Below, in pieces: positions 11,016 through 20,789 of a stretch of DNA of 64,000 bases. Position 1 is the stretch's first letter, and every line of letters begins with the position of its first letter. A model generated the notes under the pieces. That model was not told the DNA's origin. It saw nothing but the letters and a program-made list of their open reading frames with translations, and made no database searches. The translations under genes and the position numbers were made by a program. The DNA comes from Pseudomonas sp. MWU13-2100. GTDB taxonomy: Bacteria; Pseudomonadota; Gammaproteobacteria; Pseudomonadales; Pseudomonadaceae. Location: assembly GCF_023242365.1 (NCBI RefSeq), contig NZ_JALLIX010000013.1:62001-126000 (forward strand). Reading direction: 5' to 3'.

Positions 11016-11456
11016 TCAGTTCAGCACGCCGTCGAGAATCTCGTAGACGACCCCGGTGCCGATGGTAATCAGGACCACGTCATTGCCCATGCGCCGCCAT
11101 TCATAACCTTCATACACTGGCAGACGGGCCAGTGCCCGGTCGTCCAGGCGTTCACCCTCGTAGCCCCGTGGCAGCGGCCGGCCGCGTTCCAGACGGTAGC
11201 CCGGTGGCGGTGGCGCGCCGCGGCCGAAATGTTCGCGGTCTTCATGAATGATCTGCCGGACCGGGCCGAAATCCTGGGGCGGACGGTGCATTTCGCGCTG
11301 GTCATGACCCCTGTCCGGGCCCCTGTCGGCGCCTCGTTGGTCGTAACCGCCGCGACCGTGATCTTCACCGTGCCACTGGTCCTCGGCATGCAGCAGCGGG
11401 CTGGCGCTGAGTACCAGCAGGCCAAGACCGGCCATCAGGCGTTTGGGCATTTTCAT
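11016..11456 (-). CDS. RcnB-like secreted protein of unknown function
   Basis: 146-residue exported protein. A Sec signal peptide (MKMPKRLMAGLGLLVLSASPLLHA) is followed by a His/Gly/Asp/Arg-rich low-complexity stretch (about residues 25-75). The C-terminal domain, GYRLERGRPLPRGY then YEWRRMGNDVVLITIGTGVV, resembles the RcnB/YohN family (PF11776). In E. coli RcnB is a periplasmic protein affecting nickel and cobalt homeostasis; here no rcnA exporter is adjacent. The start at 11456 has GAGGA nine bases upstream, while the ATG nine bases further up touches that motif. It converges on the DOPA-dioxygenase-like gene with only 4 bp between stops. Confidence 0.8.
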   Translation of the reverse strand: MKMPKRLMAGLGLLVLSASPLLHAEDQWHGEDHGRGGYDQRGADRGPDRGHDQREMHRPPQDFGPVRQIIHEDREHFGRGAPPPPGYRLERGRPLPRGYEGERLDDRALARLPVYEGYEWRRMGNDVVLITIGTGVVYEILDGVLN

Positions 11457-11599
11457 CGGGGGCATTCCTCACCACACGGGCAATACATCGAATAGGGGTG
11501 AAGGCTTGGCTTCAAACCCCCGGGTCTTACTCTGTTAGTCCGTATGGTGGCGTTTAGATTCCTTTGTATCAGGAACTTTACCTTCCTCCGGCTCCGCTG

Positions 11600-11899
11600 T
11601 TATCGCCAGCGATCATGCTGTTCGTTCATGCCGTGGCGTAGCGCTTCGAGGCGTTCGCGCAAGGAGACTTCATTGGCCGGCTCGCCCGCTGTCCTTGCCT
11701 GGGCATGGGGATCGGAGGTCAGGCTCGTGGAGCTCGGTGCCAGGGGTTCGAACGCGAACAGGCTGGACAGGCTTTGTCGTGGTGGCGGAGTCTGGCGTGG
11801 TCGCGAAGTGACCGACCTGAGCCGTGTCGGGCGAGGGGTTTGGGTGACGGGCAGGTGATCGACGAGGGGGTGGGCGACAGCGAGCGTCATAAGCGGCAT
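11600..11899 (-). CDS. Hypothetical 99-residue protein
   Basis: Not recognised. Third codon positions are mainly G or C, as in real genes here, and no other gene covers the stretch. The product is Pro/Ser/Thr/Arg-rich, so probably disordered, for about 75 residues. It ends in the charged helix-like SLRERLEALRHGMNEQHDRW. No clear ribosome site precedes the ATG at 11899 or the in-frame ATG at 11890. It lies between the RcnB-like gene and the trpA terminator. It could be a species-restricted small protein or non-coding. Confidence 0.5.
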   Translation of the reverse strand: MPLMTLAVAHPLVDHLPVTQTPRPTRLRSVTSRPRQTPPPRQSLSSLFAFEPLAPSSTSLTSDPHAQARTAGEPANEVSLRERLEALRHGMNEQHDRWR

Positions 11900-12027
11900 C
11901 CATGTTCATAGGTAACGATCCGGCGCTCCTGCGCGGCCGTCTCTTGCCAGGGTTTCCCGGAAAGAGAATGTAATGATTACCCCTTTGACAGCGAAGTTCT
12001 GTCAATAAACGCTCAGGCTCGCGTCCA

Positions 12028-12064
12028 TGAAAAAGGGACCCAAGGCTGTTGCCCTGGATCCCTC
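12028..12064 (-). terminator. Rho-independent terminator of trpBA
   Basis: Read on the minus strand, AGGGATCCAGGGC pairs with GCCTTGGGTCCCT (about 13 bp, including G-T pairs) around a 4-base loop, followed by TTTTT. It lies 19 bp after the trpA stop and would end the trpBA transcript. Confidence 0.88.
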
Positions 12065-12082
12065 GGTGTCGTGCCGCGAGGT

Positions 12083-12888
12083 TCAGCGCGCGGTACGTAC
12101 GCCTTCGGCGAGGGCCGCGCACAGGCCCAGCACGCCATCGATGGCTTGCTCATCGCTGGTGGCATTGGCGATGTGATCGATCAGCGCCGAGCCGACCACC
12201 ACGCCGTCCGCCAGCCGGGCGATGGCGGCGGCCTGCTCCGGTGTGCGGATACCGAAACCGATGCTGATCGGCAGGTCGGTGTGGCGACGCAGGCGGGCCA
12301 CCGCCTCTTCGACATGTTCCAGGGTTGCCGAGCCGGCCCCGGTCACACCGGCCACCGACACGTAGTAGACGAAGCCGGAACTGCCGTTGAGCACGGTGGG
12401 CAGGCGGACGTCGTCGGTGGTCGGCGTGGTCAGACGGATAAAGTCCAGGCCGGCGGCCTGGGCCGGCTCGCACAGCTCGCCGTTATGTTCCGGCGGCAGG
12501 TCGACCACGATCAGGCCGTCGACACCGGCGGCCTTGGCATCGGCGATAAAACGCGGCACGCCGTAGTGGTGGATCGGGTTGAAGTAACCCATCAGCACCA
12601 ACGGGGTTTCGTTGTTCCCGACGCGGAACTCGCGAACCATCTGCAGGGTTTTCGCCAGGTTCTGCTTGGCGGCCAGGGCGCGGATATTCGCCAGCTGGAT
12701 CGCCGGGCCATCGGCCATCGGATCGGTGAAGGGCATGCCCAGCTCGATCACATCGGCACCGGCCTTGGGCAGGCCCTTGAGGATTGCCAGGGAGGTGTCA
12801 TAGCCCGGGTCGCCGGCGGTGACAAAGGTCACCAGGGCGGCGCGATTCTGTTGTTTCAGCTCGGCAAAGCGGGTTTGCAGGCGGCTCA

Positions 12889-12889
<1 letters not shown>
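12083..12889 (-). CDS. trpA: Tryptophan synthase alpha subunit
   Basis: Cleaves indole-3-glycerol phosphate to indole and glyceraldehyde 3-phosphate, then passes indole through a tunnel to TrpB. The 268-residue TIM barrel keeps the catalytic residues Glu49 and Asp60 in [16 protein letters not shown]. It also has the phosphate-binding blocks [10 protein letters not shown] and GFGIRTPEQ. The ATG overlaps the trpB stop by one base (TGATG), so the subunits are translationally coupled, as expected for a 1:1 complex. Confidence 0.98.
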
Positions 12890-15118
<2,229 letters not shown>

Positions 15119-15148
15119 GGCATATGGGCTATGGAAAACGCCGCGAAC

Positions 15149-15178
15149 CTGTAGGCGCTGGCAAGCCGGCGCCTACAG
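15149..15178. repeat. Short REP-like hairpin
   Basis: CTGTAGGCGC pairs perfectly with GCGCCTACAG around a 10-base loop. It is a minimal version of the GTAGGCGC family, located between convergent trpI and the DUF883 gene. An equivalent hairpin is at 61105-61134. Confidence 0.75.
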
Positions 15179-15198
15179 AGGTCCGAGTTTGCCCTTGA

Positions 15199-15525
15199 TT
15201 AATCCCCGCGTTTGCACAACAGGTAGGCCGCCAACAGCCCCAGCGCACCCACGGCGACACCAGCGGTTGTCCATGGATGCTCCTGGGCATAATCACGGGT
15301 CGCAATCCCGGTTTCGCGGGTTCTGACCTTGACCTCCTCATAGGCATCGCTGAGCAGGTGACGTGAATGCTTGAGCGCGTTCTCGGCATTGCTTTTCAGC
15401 GCCTTGAGGGTCTTGCGCGACTCATCAGAGGCGTCGTCCTTGAGGCTTTCGAGGGACTTGAGCAGGCTCTCGATTTCGGCTTCCATGCTTTGCAATGAGG
15501 CTTTGCGTAGTGAGTTGCTGGCCAT
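15199..15525 (-). CDS. DUF883 family membrane-anchored protein (ElaB/YqjD-like)
   Basis: 108-residue protein with a long amphipathic helical region (about residues 8-75, rich in Lys, Glu and Leu) and a single C-terminal membrane helix (WTTAGVAVGALGLLAAYLL, about 84-102) ending CKRGD. This is the layout of ElaB/YqjD/YgaM proteins, tail-anchored and ribosome-associated in E. coli and induced in stationary phase. The start at 15525 is backed by GGGAGAA a few bases upstream. The longer frame to 15591 lacks a ribosome site. Its function here is not shown by the sequence. Confidence 0.88.
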   Translation of the reverse strand: MASNSLRKASLQSMEAEIESLLKSLESLKDDASDESRKTLKALKSNAENALKHSRHLLSDAYEEVKVRTRETGIATRDYAQEHPWTTAGVAVGALGLLAAYLLCKRGD

Positions 15526-15686
15526 ATCGGCGTTCTCCCGCAGTTGAGTGGCGTGTGAAAGTTGGGACTCCGGCAGGCTATGAAAGTGCAAAAAATCTGC
15601 ATCGCCTCTCAGGATCTCTCGATCCGAGCCGTGGGAAAAATCACTGCTAGTCTCTCAGGACAGCCCCCGGGACTTAGGAGAACAGC

Positions 15687-15902
15687 ATGAGCGACCATCA
15701 CACCTACAAGAAAATCGAACTGGTAGGTTCTTCCCCTACCAGCATAGAAGACGCCATCAACAACGCCCTGGCCGAAGCCGGTAAAAGCATCAAGCACCTG
15801 GAATGGTTCGAGGTGCTCGATACCCGCGGGCATATCAAGGACAACAAGGCCGCGCACTTTCAGGTGACCCTGAAAGTCGGCTTCCGAATCGCCAATAGCT
15901 GA
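15687..15902 (+). CDS. Dodecin family flavin-binding protein
   Basis: 71-residue protein of the dodecin fold (PF07311), which assembles into a hollow dodecamer that binds and buffers flavins. Recognisable blocks are [19 protein letters not shown], the flavin-stacking tryptophan region [13 protein letters not shown], and [13 protein letters not shown] at the end. AGGAGA lies 6 bases before the ATG. It is monocistronic, with a strong terminator about 80 bp downstream. It sits among stress-type small proteins (DUF883, OsmC), which fits dodecin's role in protecting flavins, but that regulatory link is inference. Confidence 0.93.
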   Translation: MSDHHTYKKIELVGSSPTSIEDAINNALAEAGKSIKHLEWFEVLDTRGHIKDNKAAHFQVTLKVGFRIANS

Positions 15903-15981
15903 ACAAATACTGGCCTTTTGAACTTATAGGCTGGCCGACGGCCATATTGATTGCTATACAGAGGGCGCTGAATAGCCCCAG

Positions 15982-16013
15982 GTGCGTCGTCCAAAAGCCG
16001 ACGCACTTTTTTT
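15982..16013 (+). terminator. Rho-independent terminator after the dodecin gene
   Basis: GTGCGTCG (15982-15989) pairs perfectly with CGACGCAC (15999-16006) around a 9-base loop, followed by seven T residues. Confidence 0.92.
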
Positions 16014-16036
16014 GATCTGACCAGGGAATATGATCG

Positions 16037-16267
16037 ATGAAAAAGCTTGTGCTGGCGGTAGCGTTGTTGAGTCTGGCAGGAACCGCCCTTGCGGCGGGCA
16101 AGCCATGCGACGTGGTGGAGAAGGAAATCAAGGACAAGCTTGAAGCCAAGGGCGTCCATGGTTATTCGCTGCAGATCGTCGATAAAGCCAGCAATACCGG
16201 TATTGATGGCAAGACCATTGGCAGCTGTGATGCTGGTAAAAAGGAAATCGTCTACAAGCGTAAATAA
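16037..16267 (+). CDS. DUF1161 family exported protein (copy 1)
   Basis: 76-residue protein with a Sec signal peptide (MKKLVLAVALLSLAGTALA), then a compact domain of about 57 residues. Two cysteines (in GKPCDVV and IGSCDAG) probably form a disulfide in the periplasm. The pattern CDVVEKEIKDKLEAKGV ... YSLQIV matches the DUF1161 family. A second copy lies at 18102-18335, about 45% identical by eye. Function unknown. It starts 24 bp after the dodecin terminator, so the promoter must lie inside or across that short gap. Confidence 0.88.
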   Translation: MKKLVLAVALLSLAGTALAAGKPCDVVEKEIKDKLEAKGVHGYSLQIVDKASNTGIDGKTIGSCDAGKKEIVYKRK

Positions 16268-16282
16268 GCGTGAGTGGGCATC

Positions 16283-16310
16283 AAAGCCGGCGCCAGGCGC
16301 CGGCTTTTCT
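16283..16310. terminator. Bidirectional terminator between DUF1161 and LLM genes
   Basis: AAAGCCGGCGCC followed by GGCGCCGGCTTTT forms a very GC-rich stem with A residues on one side and T residues on the other, so it can end transcripts from both convergent genes. Confidence 0.85.
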
Positions 16311-16321
16311 GTTTCTGGCCC

Positions 16322-17323
16322 TCAGCCCCGCATGACCTGCGCCAGCAACTCGTAGGAATGCAGCCGATCGGCATGTTCATACAGGTCGCAGGTGAAGATC
16401 AGCTCGTCGGCCTGGGTCTGTTCGATCAGCACTTCCAGCTTGGCGCGGATCTTTTCCGGGCTGCCGACCATCGCCAGACCGAGGAAACTTGCCACCGCTT
16501 CTTTTTCGTGGGGCAGCCACAGGCCATCCATGCTCTGCACCGGAGGCCGTTGCACCAGGCTCTGGCCACGCATCAGGGCGAGGATGCGCTGGTACACCGA
16601 GGTCGCCAGGTAGTCGGCTTTTTCATCGGTATCCGCGGCCACCAGCGGTACGCCGAGCATCACATAAGGTTTGTCGAGCACGGCCGAAGGCTTGAAGTGG
16701 TTGCGATAGACGCGAATCGCTTCATGCATGTAGCGCGGTGCGAAATGCGAGGCGAAGGCGTAGGGCAAGCCCCTCTCACCGGCCAGTTGGGCACTGAACA
16801 GGCTCGAACCGAGCAGCCAGACCGGCACCTGGGTGCCGGTGCCCGGCATGGCGATCACCCGTTGCTCCGGCGTCCGCGGACCCAGGTAGCCCATCAGCTC
16901 AGTGACATCTTCGGGGAAGTCGTCGGCGCTGCCCGAGCGCTCGCGGCGCAAGGCCCGGGCGGTCATCTGGTCGGAACCCGGGGCGCGGCCCAGGCCCAGG
17001 TCGATACGGCCGGGATAGAGGCTTTCCAGGGTGCCGAACTGTTCGGCGATTACCAGTGGCGCATGGTTGGGTAGCATCACACCGCCGGAACCGACACGAA
17101 TGGTCGAAGTGCCGCCCGCCAGGTAACCCAGCAGCACGGAGGTGGCCGAACTGGCGATGCCGTCCATATTGTGGTGCTCGGCGACCCAGAAGCGCTGATA
17201 GCCTAACTTTTCCACATGGCGGGCCAGGTCCAGCGAGTTGCGCAACGATTGGCCCGGGCTGCCGTCCTGGCGCACGGGCACCAGGTCGAGGGTGGAAAAC
17301 TTGACATCGGACAGTCGCTTCAT
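16322..17323 (-). CDS. LLM-class flavin-dependent monooxygenase (YhbW-like)
   Basis: Bacterial-luciferase-like TIM barrel using reduced FMN from a partner reductase. The 333-residue product has [19 protein letters not shown] near residues 44-62, [14 protein letters not shown] and [13 protein letters not shown], typical of the MsnO8/YhbW subgroup (E. coli YhbW about 335 residues). The start at 17323 gives the family N-terminus; the frame is open to 17416 without a ribosome site. The substrate is unknown. It is transcribed divergently from osmC. Confidence 0.88.
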   Translation of the reverse strand: MKRLSDVKFSTLDLVPVRQDGSPGQSLRNSLDLARHVEKLGYQRFWVAEHHNMDGIASSATSVLLGYLAGGTSTIRVGSGGVMLPNHAPLVIAEQFGTLESLYPGRIDLGLGRAPGSDQMTARALRRERSGSADDFPEDVTELMGYLGPRTPEQRVIAMPGTGTQVPVWLLGSSLFSAQLAGERGLPYAFASHFAPRYMHEAIRVYRNHFKPSAVLDKPYVMLGVPLVAADTDEKADYLATSVYQRILALMRGQSLVQRPPVQSMDGLWLPHEKEAVASFLGLAMVGSPEKIRAKLEVLIEQTQADELIFTCDLYEHADRLHSYELLAQVMRG

Positions 17324-17465
17324 GAGCCTGCTACTCCTGTGAGGGTACGCAGGCTTCGTCTGCTGTCGAAAAACCTGCCGGTCTCCAGGGAATGTGGGCA
17401 TATACCCGAGTTTCAAGGGGGGAGCTGTTTTTAACCTGCATTTTTTCAGATGAGTCTTACAAAAT

Positions 17466-17493
17466 GAACTTTGAACCAGCGTCTATCCTCAGA
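17466..17493 (+). promoter_or_regulatory. AlgU (sigma-22) type promoter of osmC
   Basis: GAACTT (17466-17471), 17-base spacer, TCAGA (17489-17493) fits the AlgU/RpoE consensus GAACTT-N16/17-TCTGA. The predicted transcript would start near 17500, leaving a leader of about 43 bases before the osmC ATG. osmC is known as an AlgU-dependent gene in P. aeruginosa. Confidence 0.78.
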
Positions 17494-17542
17494 ACCTTGA
17501 CCCCGGCGTGAACCCCTCGCGCCGGCTTTTGAGGAGGCAGCT

Positions 17543-17974
17543 ATGAGTATCAAGAAGAAAGCATCGGCTCATTGGGCGGGCGACCTGAAAACCGGTATCG
17601 GTTCCATTTCCACGGAAACCGGGGTGTTGCGCGAAGCGCCTTACGGTTTCAAGGCGCGTTTCGAAGGCGGCAAGGGTACCAACCCGGAAGAGCTGATCGG
17701 CGCCGCCCACGCGGGGTGCTTCTCCATGGCTTTTTCGATGATCCTTGGCGATGCCGGGCTCAAGGCCGACAGTATCGAGACCCAGGCCGAAGTGACCCTG
17801 GATCAGGTTGACGGTGGTTTTGCGATCACCGCGGTACACCTGATTCTCAAGGCGAAAATCCCCGGCGCCAGCCAGCAGCAGTTCGATGAGCTGAGCAAAA
17901 AGGCCAAGGAAGGTTGCCCGGTGTCCAAGGTGCTGAACGCGAAGATCAGCCTGGACGGGACCCTGGTGCACTGA
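17543..17974 (+). CDS. osmC: Organic hydroperoxide/osmotic stress peroxidase OsmC
   Basis: Cytoplasmic thiol peroxidase reducing organic hydroperoxides. The 143-residue protein carries the two reactive cysteines of the OsmC/Ohr family, in AAHAGCFSMAFS near residue 59 and KEGCPVSKVL near residue 125. The glycine-rich GGKGTNPEELIGAAH stretch and MSIKKKASAHWAG start are typical of OsmC rather than Ohr. GAGGAGGCAGCT gives a strong ribosome site. An AlgU-type promoter lies 50-77 bp upstream. A DUF1161 gene follows 127 bp downstream with its own AlgU-like promoter. Confidence 0.96.
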   Translation: MSIKKKASAHWAGDLKTGIGSISTETGVLREAPYGFKARFEGGKGTNPEELIGAAHAGCFSMAFSMILGDAGLKADSIETQAEVTLDQVDGGFAITAVHLILKAKIPGASQQQFDELSKKAKEGCPVSKVLNAKISLDGTLVH

Positions 17975-18012
17975 TCAGGTGGCGGCAAGCGCCGGGGATG
18001 GGAGGCGCAGCA

Positions 18013-18040
18013 GAACTTGGCCGGCGCAATTGTGGTCGAA
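18013..18040 (+). promoter_or_regulatory. Second AlgU-like promoter, before DUF1161 copy 2
   Basis: GAACTT (18013-18018), 17-base spacer, TCGAA (18036-18040). The -35 is perfect; the -10 differs slightly from TCTGA. It would start a transcript near 18047, about 55 bases before the ATG at 18102. Confidence 0.55.
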
Positions 18041-18101
18041 TAAAGTGTGGAGCTTGCGCGTATGCCCTCGCGACGCACGGCCGTAGTCAAGGAGTTCGAC
18101 C

Positions 18102-18335
18102 ATGAAACGTATTGCCCTGGGGATTTTCTGTTGCGTGCTGGCCACCTCGGCTTTGGCGGCGACCAAGCCTTGTGAAGAGCTCAAGGCCGAGATCGAAACC
18201 AAGATCCAGGCCTCCGGCGTCAGTTCCTACACCCTGGAGATCGTCGCCAAGGATGACGTCCACGACCAGAATATGGTCGTGGGCAGTTGCGAAGGCGGCA
18301 GCAAGAAAATCATCTACCAGAAGAACGACCGCTGA
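18102..18335 (+). CDS. DUF1161 family exported protein (copy 2)
   Basis: 77-residue paralogue of the protein at 16037. It has a signal peptide (MKRIALGIFCCVLATSALAA) and a small domain with the same two cysteines (in TKPCEEL and VGSCEGG). The spacing is also the same, and it ends KKIIYQKNDR against KKEIVYKRK in copy 1. CAAGGAGTTCGACC provides a ribosome site. It follows osmC by 127 bp with a separate AlgU-like promoter. The P. aeruginosa osmC gene is also followed by such a protein. Function unknown; a periplasmic stress role is inferred from the promoter and neighbour. Confidence 0.88.
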   Translation: MKRIALGIFCCVLATSALAATKPCEELKAEIETKIQASGVSSYTLEIVAKDDVHDQNMVVGSCEGGSKKIIYQKNDR

Positions 18336-18342
18336 AGCCTGG

Positions 18343-18759
18343 CTACGGAATGCAGAACACGTCGTTCTGTTCGGCCACCACTTCGCCCTTGTCGTTATAC
18401 AGCCGCGCGCTGGCGTTGAAGCCCAGGGCAATGCCCTCCAGGCGGTAACGCCGGCCGGCTTCGAAGTGGTCGTAGTGCACGTTCAGGTAGCACAGGCGAT
18501 TCGGCGGATCGGTGTTCATCGCCATGCCGCCGATATAGACCTCGTAATCGAAACGGGCCCGGAGGTCATGGCTACCCGGTGTGACCTGGAAGAAGCGCCC
18601 GTCGCGCAGACGCTGCTTGTCCAGGCTTTCGGCCATGATCACCGTGCCGGTGTGGGTATCCAGGTCGACCCAGGCCATTTGCGGATTCACCGCCGGTAAC
18701 GGACTGACACAGCCGCCCAGGCTGGCCAGGGCGAAGAGTACAGGGAGCATTTTACGCAT
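18343..18759 (-). CDS. Hypothetical lipoprotein (PA0061/PA0062-like)
   Basis: 138-residue lipoprotein. The signal peptide ends in the lipobox ASLGGC (Cys17), followed by Val-Ser, so outer-membrane sorting is likely. The mature part has a beta-rich look (TPGSHDLRARFDYEVYIGG, RYRLEGIALGFNASARLYNDKGEVV), resembling PEGA-like or small beta-sandwich domains. No catalytic motif is seen. Its stop lies 7 bp from the DUF1161 stop on the other strand. From memory it corresponds to lipoproteins next to osmC in PAO1. Confidence 0.8.
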   Translation of the reverse strand: MRKMLPVLFALASLGGCVSPLPAVNPQMAWVDLDTHTGTVIMAESLDKQRLRDGRFFQVTPGSHDLRARFDYEVYIGGMAMNTDPPNRLCYLNVHYDHFEAGRRYRLEGIALGFNASARLYNDKGEVVAEQNDVFCIP

Positions 18760-18940
18760 GATGGTTTCCGCTCTATCAGAGGATCAGCATACCCGCGTTC
18801 AGGGGTATCGGGACGCGCGGGGGGTCAACCTTGTGGTGGTGGGGCCGCATTCCAGTGAACACCTCAGTCTCGATAATCATTCATGGAAAGGTGTTCCGTC
18901 CGCGCGCTAGTCTTGTGTCTGCTCCCTGCAGGTAACTCCC

Positions 18941-19993
18941 ATGATGTTCAGTCCCGTGGTCCGCGGTTCGATAGGCGCCGTGCTGCTGCTGTTGCTCGGT
19001 GCTTGCAGCAGTATCGATTATTATAGCCAGTTGGCCCATGGCCAGGTGAGCCTGCTACGGGCCCGGGAGCCGGTGGCCGCGGTGATTGCCGATCCGGCGC
19101 GGGACCCGAAGTTGCGCGAGCACCTGGCCCAGTCCCAGCAGGCGCGGGCCTTTGCCAGTGAGCATCTGCACCTGCCTGACAACCGTAGTTACCGCGTGTA
19201 TGCGGATATCAAACGCCCTTATGTGGTCTGGAACGTCTTCGCCACGCCGGAGTTTTCCCTGACCCCGCAGCAGCATTGTTTCCCTATCGCCGGCTGCGTG
19301 GCCTATCGCGGCTATTACAACCAGGGCGCGGCGCGGGGGCAAGCGGCGCTGCAGAAGCAGCAGGGCATGGACGTGTATATCAGTGGGATCGAGGCCTACT
19401 CGACGCTGGGCTGGTTCGACGATCCGATTATCAGCTCGATGATGACCTGGGGCGACGAGCGCCTGGCGACCTTGATCTTTCATGAGCTGGCGCACCAGCG
19501 CTTTTATGTGAAGGACGACACCGAGTTCAACGAGTCCTATGCCAACTTCGTCGAGCAGGAAGGCACACGGCAATGGCGGGCGGCGCGGGGCTTGCCGCCG
19601 GCCAGGGTCAATGAGGTAGCGCAGAAGGATCAGTTTATCGAACTGGTGCTGCACACTCGTGAACGTCTGCAAGCGCTGTACGCCCAACCTTTGCCGGCCG
19701 AACAGATGCGTGGGCGCAAGGCGGCGGAGTTCGAGCGCCTGCGCCGGGAGTATCGACGTGTGCAGGCGACGCAGTGGGCGGGAGACAAGCGTTATGACGC
19801 CTGGATCAACGCGCCGCTGAATAACGCCAAGCTGCTGCCCTTTGGGCTGTATGACCAGTGGGTGCCGGCATTTGCGGCGTTGTTCAGGCAGGTCAAGGGT
19901 GACTGGCCGGCGTTTTTCACTGCGGTGGAAAAGCTCGGGGGCTTGCCGGTTGAGGAGCGCAAGGCGGCGTTGCATCAGTTGATGCCTGGCTGA
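18941..19993 (+). CDS. Zinc-dependent aminopeptidase-like lipoprotein (PF10023 family)
   Basis: 350-residue envelope protein. It has a lipoprotein signal with the lipobox LLGAC (Cys22) and a metalloprotease-type HExxH in LIFHELAHQRFYVKDDTEF near residues 183-201, followed by NESYANFVEQEG, which could supply the third zinc ligand. This matches the putative aminopeptidase family. Substrate unknown. Two adjacent ATGs exist (18941 and 18944); the first was kept. The upstream gap of 181 bp from the divergent lipoprotein gene holds a GATAATCATT stretch, only loosely Fur-box-like. Confidence 0.85.
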   Translation: MMFSPVVRGSIGAVLLLLLGACSSIDYYSQLAHGQVSLLRAREPVAAVIADPARDPKLREHLAQSQQARAFASEHLHLPDNRSYRVYADIKRPYVVWNVFATPEFSLTPQQHCFPIAGCVAYRGYYNQGAARGQAALQKQQGMDVYISGIEAYSTLGWFDDPIISSMMTWGDERLATLIFHELAHQRFYVKDDTEFNESYANFVEQEGTRQWRAARGLPPARVNEVAQKDQFIELVLHTRERLQALYAQPLPAEQMRGRKAAEFERLRREYRRVQATQWAGDKRYDAWINAPLNNAKLLPFGLYDQWVPAFAALFRQVKGDWPAFFTAVEKLGGLPVEERKAALHQLMPG

Positions 19994-20000
19994 AGGGCCC

Positions 20001-20097
20001 CTTCGCGGGCAAGCTCCGCTCCCACAGGTTTTGTGCCGTACACAAAATAGTTGTACAACACAGAATCTAATGTGGGAGCGGAGCTTGCCCGCGAAGG
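20001..20097. repeat. REP-like pair in outward orientation
   Basis: The right-arm form at 20001-20026 (CTTCGCGGGCAAGCTCCGCT...) precedes the left-arm form at 20071-20096 (...GAGCTTGCCCGCGAAG), the reverse of the order at 5.2 and 43.7 kb. The two arms are still complementary and enclose about 44 bases. The pair lies between the aminopeptidase-like gene and the convergent HAD gene. Confidence 0.8.
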
Positions 20098-20117
20098 AGG
20101 CGACTCGGTCCACTGCC

Positions 20118-20762
20118 TTACACAAACGCCCGATGCAGCTCAGCCAAGGTCTGGAAATGATAAGCCGGCTGCTGTGCGCTCAACTCCTCGAAGCTGCCGA
20201 ACCCATACCCCACCGCCGCCGCATCCAAACCATTGCGTTGCGCGCCGATCAGGTCGTGCTTGCGGTCGCCGATCATCAGTGTATCGCCCGGTTCCAGCCG
20301 TTCTTCGGCGATCAGGTGGGCAATCAGCTCGACCTTGTCGGTTCGCGTGCCATCCAGCTCACTGCCATAGATCACCTTGAAGTACCGGGCAAAATCGAAA
20401 TGCCGGGCAATCTCCCGGGCAAACATCCAGGGTTTTGACGTGGCGATATACAGCGTGCGCCCCTGCCCGCCCAACCGTTCCAGCAATGGCATGACCCCTT
20501 CGAACACCCGGTTCTCATACAGCCCGGTGACCTTGAAGCGCTCCCGGTAGAAGTTCACCGCTTCCCAGGCCTTGGCCTCGTCAAAACCATAGAACTGCAT
20601 GAACGCCTGCAACAACGGCGGGCCGATAAAGTGTTCGAGCTTGCCGAGGTCCGGCTCGTCGATCCCCAGTTTGCCCAGCGCGTACTGGATCGAACGGGTG
20701 ATGCCCTCGCGCGGGTCGGTCAGGGTGCCGTCGAGGTCGAAGAGAATCGTCTGGTAATGCAT
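20118..20762 (-). CDS. HAD-family hydrolase, phosphoglycolate-phosphatase-like
   Basis: 214-residue haloacid-dehalogenase-type phosphatase. Motif I is FDLDGTLTD (residues 8-16), motif II sits in IATSKPWMF, and motifs III/IV are in KVELIAHLIAEE and MIGDRKHDLIGAQRNG. An alpha-helical cap lies at about residues 17-85, as in Gph. The small-molecule phosphate substrate cannot be read from sequence; it is not the main Gph gene, which sits next to trpE in pseudomonads. It is followed upstream by the gamma-carbonic-anhydrase-like gene on the same strand, 27 bp away. Confidence 0.9.
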   Translation of the reverse strand: MHYQTILFDLDGTLTDPREGITRSIQYALGKLGIDEPDLGKLEHFIGPPLLQAFMQFYGFDEAKAWEAVNFYRERFKVTGLYENRVFEGVMPLLERLGGQGRTLYIATSKPWMFAREIARHFDFARYFKVIYGSELDGTRTDKVELIAHLIAEERLEPGDTLMIGDRKHDLIGAQRNGLDAAAVGYGFGSFEELSAQQPAYHFQTLAELHRAFV

Positions 20763-20789
20763 GGTGTGTCCTGGCTGTACAAAAAGTAA

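Noticed and set aside
18861..18890. Fur box (GATAATCATT) before the aminopeptidase-like gene
   Set aside because: Only about half of the 19-bp consensus matches and there is no iron-related gene beside it.
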